Under the pieces are notes generated by a model that was given only the letters and a program-made list of their open reading frames with translations, was not told the DNA's origin and did no database searches. Positions 5,264 through 7,652 of a stretch of DNA of 7,652 nucleotides are shown here, piece after piece. The translations under genes were made by a program, and so were the position numbers. Every line of letters starts with the position of its first letter. Positions within the stretch are counted from its first letter, which is position 1. This DNA is from a bacterium (GTDB taxonomy: Bacteria; Krumholzibacteriota; Krumholzibacteria; LZORAL124-64-63): NCBI GenBank assembly GCA_003646045.1, contig QNDV01000099.1:1-7652 (forward strand), written 5' to 3'.

Positions 5264-7652
5264 ATGTCGTCGACTCCTGCTCGTTCCCGTTGTTTCCGAA
5301 GCTTCCCCTCGATGGTCCTGCCGGCGCTGATCTTCCTGATGATGACGGCGATTTGCGTCTCGGCCGAGCCTGCGCCGAACCTGGATGACATCCGGGCGAA
5401 GATCGCGACCGAGGGCTTAAGTTTCACCGTGGATGATCATTTCACGCGCACCTTGACCCCCGAGGTCAGGGCCAATCTGCGTGGCTACCGGCCGCCGCCG
5501 GGATATCAGCGCGAGCTGGAAAGCCACCTGCGGATCCTGCCGGTGGCCAAGGCCAATCCCATCAGTCTGGACTGGCGCGACGTGGACGGTATCACCCGGG
5601 TCAAGAACCAGGCCCAGTGCGGGTCATGCTGGGCGTTTGCCGCCTCGGCCGAGATGGAGGCTTTCGTCAAGATCTACTACGGCGAGACCCTGGACATCTC
5701 AGAGCAGCAGGTCATCGACTGCAATCCCTACGGCGCCGGTTGTGATGGCGGCTGGGCCTCGGCGGCCTACTACGTCTTCAGGAACCACGGTGCCGTGCTG
5801 GAGAACTGCAATCCGTACCTGAACAGCCCGCCGGGCTGCAACCAGGACCAGTTCAAGGCCTACGCCGACATCTCGGACTGGAACTACATCGCCAATGACG
5901 TGGACCAGATCAAGACCGCGCTGCAGACCGGCCCGGTGTGTACCGGTATCGACGCCACTGCCGCCTTCGAAGCCTATGGTGGCGGCTGTTTCGACGAGAC
6001 AGGCAGCCAGGTCAACCACCTGGTGCTGATCGTGGGCTACGACGACCGTGCCTGCGGCGGCAACGGTGCCTGGATCATCAAGAACAGCTGGGGCCCCGAG
6101 TTCGGCGTGAACGGATACATCACGGTGCAGTACGGCGCCGCCATGACGGGCAACTCCGTGACCCAGCTGGTCTACTCGCCGCCGCCGGTGGAGATTACTC
6201 TGGATCCCGGGCTGGGCAGCGAGCCGTTCATCGCCGACCAGGCCACCGAGTTGACCTGGTCCACTGCCGGCGCCAGTGCGGCCACCGTGGATATCTGGCT
6301 GGGCACCGATGGCATCTGCCACGACATCCTGATCGCCGAGAACGTGCCCAATACCGGCAGCACCATCTGGTATCCGCCCAACATCGGTACTGACTACGCC
6401 AGCCTGGTGGTCGTGGCGGACGGGGATACGGATCAGGGTTACGCCCTGAGTCCGTCGACCTTCGGCATCATCGGGCACAAGTTGCGCTACGTGTCCGCCG
6501 CGGGCAGTGCCACGGCGCCCTACGAGACACCCGCCTCCGCGGCCCACACCATCGCGGACGCGGTGATTGCCTGTACGGGCGTGGACACGGTATTGGTCGC
6601 CGGCGGTGACTACATCGGTAGTGCCACCATCCAGCGGCAGATACACGTTCGGGGAGGCTGGAACAGCGGCTTCACGGCGCAGGATCCGGCCCTGTGGCCC
6701 ACACGCTACCAGGGCGCCGGCACGGCACTGCGCTTCTTTGGCAATGCCGGTGACCACTGCGGAGTGGATGGCGTGACTTTTCACGACGGACTGGGAGCCA
6801 CCTACGGTTCGCCCGTGGGCGGCAGCCACGGTGGAGCCATCTTCAGCCAGGATGCTTCGCCGGTGATTCGCGACTGTGTCTTCGAGGACAACCGGGGCGC
6901 CGTTGGTGGTGGCCTCGGCTACGGCGGGGCAATCTGTCTGGTTGGCGGCAGCCCGCTGGTGGAGGACTGCGTTTTTGACGGCAACATCGCCACCCGGGGT
7001 GGCGCGGCAGGTGTGTTCGGCGGCGCGTCGGCCATCCTGCGGGGAAACACCTTCACGGGCAACGCCTGCAGTGACAGTACGACGACGAACCTGGGCGCCG
7101 CGATCTGCGTGGAGAATGCCACCTGCCTCATCGAAGGCGGCAGCATCCATGACAACGGCAGTACGGGCCACGGTGGTGGCCTGGCAGTGGTCAGTGCCGA
7201 TGTCGAACTGACGGATGTACCTGTAACAGGAAACCGTGCCCGCTCGGGCGGTGGCGGTGTCTATGTCGAGGACGGTACGGTGACCATGCGCGGCACCGTG
7301 GTTCGGGGCAATACCCTGGCCGCGGGCGCCGGCGGCGGGCTCGAACTGGATGACGCAGTCCTTGATCTGCGCAACAGCAGGTTCCGCGACAACGTCACCT
7401 CGGGTAACGGCGGCGGTATCGGGGGCTTCGGCATGTCCGGCGTGGTGGAGAACTGCGTCATCGACGGCAACGTGGCCGGCAGCGTGGGCGGCATGGCGGT
7501 CTTCGCCTCGGGCCCGGCGGTCCTGCGCAACAACATCGTGGTGGACAACCAGGGTGGTGGTCTGATGTTCGGCGGTAGCGAGGCCAGTTCCGATCACAAC
7601 AACGTCTGGGGCAACAGCGGCGGCGACTACGTCAGCATGAGTCCGGGGCCCA
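5264..7652 (+). CDS. Secreted papain-family (C1A) cysteine protease with Ig-like and beta-helix domains (3' partial)
   Basis: An exported cysteine endopeptidase; 796 codons are visible with no stop before the window edge. Residues 1-34 are a Sec-type signal peptide: arginines at 7, 9 and 12, a hydrophobic core (17-32), likely cleavage after VSA. A short propeptide (35 to about 97) contains DDIRAKIATEGLSFT, resembling the short pro-segments of bacterial C1 proteases rather than the long I29 inhibitor domain. The C1A domain (about 98-305) has oxyanion Gln116, catalytic Cys122 in QCGSCWAFA, SEQQVIDC (146-153), GCDGGW (159-164), catalytic His252 in VNHLVLIVGYD, and Asn274 in IIKNSWG, so it should be active. 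Residues about 309-403 (ELTWSTAG, then NTGSTIWYPPNIGTDY) look like a Kre9/KNH-type Ig domain. From about 408 (RYVSAAGS) a right-handed beta-helix begins, with glycine-rich coils from about 500. The gene is probably a single transcription unit with its own promoter. Substrate and anchoring are unknown, because the C-terminus is missing. Confidence 0.9.
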   Translation, partial: MSSTPARSRCFRSFPSMVLPALIFLMMTAICVSAEPAPNLDDIRAKIATEGLSFTVDDHFTRTLTPEVRANLRGYRPPPGYQRELESHLRILPVAKANPISLDWRDVDGITRVKNQAQCGSCWAFAASAEMEAFVKIYYGETLDISEQQVIDCNPYGAGCDGGWASAAYYVFRNHGAVLENCNPYLNSPPGCNQDQFKAYADISDWNYIANDVDQIKTALQTGPVCTGIDATAAFEAYGGGCFDETGSQVNHLVLIVGYDDRACGGNGAWIIKNSWGPEFGVNGYITVQYGAAMTGNSVTQLVYSPPPVEITLDPGLGSEPFIADQATELTWSTAGASAATVDIWLGTDGICHDILIAENVPNTGSTIWYPPNIGTDYASLVVVADGDTDQGYALSPSTFGIIGHKLRYVSAAGSATAPYETPASAAHTIADAVIACTGVDTVLVAGGDYIGSATIQRQIHVRGGWNSGFTAQDPALWPTRYQGAGTALRFFGNAGDHCGVDGVTFHDGLGATYGSPVGGSHGGAIFSQDASPVIRDCVFEDNRGAVGGGLGYGGAICLVGGSPLVEDCVFDGNIATRGGAAGVFGGASAILRGNTFTGNACSDSTTTNLGAAICVENATCLIEGGSIHDNGSTGHGGGLAVVSADVELTDVPVTGNRARSGGGGVYVEDGTVTMRGTVVRGNTLAAGAGGGLELDDAVLDLRNSRFRDNVTSGNGGGIGGFGMSGVVENCVIDGNVAGSVGGMAVFASGPAVLRNNIVVDNQGGGLMFGGSEASSDHNNVWGNSGGDYVSMSPGP
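6761..7652 (+). repeat. Degenerate protein repeats: parallel beta-helix (PbH1-like) coils
   Basis: The end of the protease gene encodes about nine or ten coils of roughly 20-35 residues. Each has an alternating hydrophobic strand, an Asn/Asp-rich turn and a glycine-rich stretch: RDCVFEDN, EDCVFDGN, RGNTFTGN, RNSRFRDN, ENCVIDGN, RNNIVVDN, SDHNNVWGN, often followed by GGG. This is the usual signature of right-handed beta-helix domains (pectate-lyase fold and polymorphic outer membrane protein-like families). The repeats are visible in protein sequence and only weakly in the bases, so they are old and diverged rather than a recent tandem duplication. The array continues past the window edge. A role in binding polysaccharide or another surface ligand is a guess. 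Confidence 0.75.

Noticed and set aside
5264..5366. Lipoprotein signal (cysteine at residue 31)
   Set aside because: The residues before the cysteine (TAI) do not fit a lipobox, while VSA followed by Glu fits ordinary signal peptidase I cleavage.
5699..7597. 632-codon open frame on the minus strand
   Set aside because: It lies antisense to the protease gene, whose + frame encodes unmistakable papain motifs and beta-helix repeats. The minus frame is open only because of G+C-rich codon use, and its product is low-complexity with no recognisable motif.

Overview
The window is G+C-rich bacterial chromosomal DNA with all genes on the + strand. It holds four protein-coding genes. The first and last are cut by the window edges. 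No rRNA, tRNA, CRISPR array, insertion sequence or attachment site was seen.

Layout. (1) 1-2481: a large signalling protein open at the left edge, with order GAF-like, HisKA, HATPase, second GAF, degenerate HD-GYP. (2) 2564-2938: a stand-alone CheY-like receiver starting at TTG behind a good ribosome binding site, plausibly the partner of the kinase. (3) 2978-3005: a perfect 11-bp GC-rich hairpin between the signalling pair and the next gene. (4) 3057-5075: the replication restart helicase PriA, complete in helicase and zinc motifs but apparently lacking the winged-helix segment. (5) 5076-5263: a less G+C-rich intergenic stretch with a plausible sigma70-type promoter. (6) 5264 to the right edge: an exported papain-family (C1A) cysteine protease fused to a Kre9/KNH-like Ig domain and then a glycine-rich right-handed beta-helix. 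Its frame has no stop codon inside the window, so a list of closed reading frames would miss it, and a 632-codon antisense frame could be called in its place.

Organism. The Sec-type signal peptide on a large multidomain protein, C1A proteases joined to Ig and beta-helix modules, multi-sensor histidine kinases, TTG starts and G+C-rich codon use suggest a Gram-negative environmental bacterium. The protease/Ig/beta-helix style recalls deep-branching FCB-group lineages known mostly from metagenomes (for example Krumholzibacteriota or Eisenbacteria). This placement is an inference of low confidence.

How the genes relate. The kinase and receiver probably form a two-component unit. The degenerate HD-GYP could let the kinase respond to cyclic di-GMP without hydrolysing it. 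priA is a housekeeping gene, and the secreted protease appears to be an independent transcription unit. No multigene novel system is evident. The most unusual items are the two multidomain architectures and the shortened PriA.
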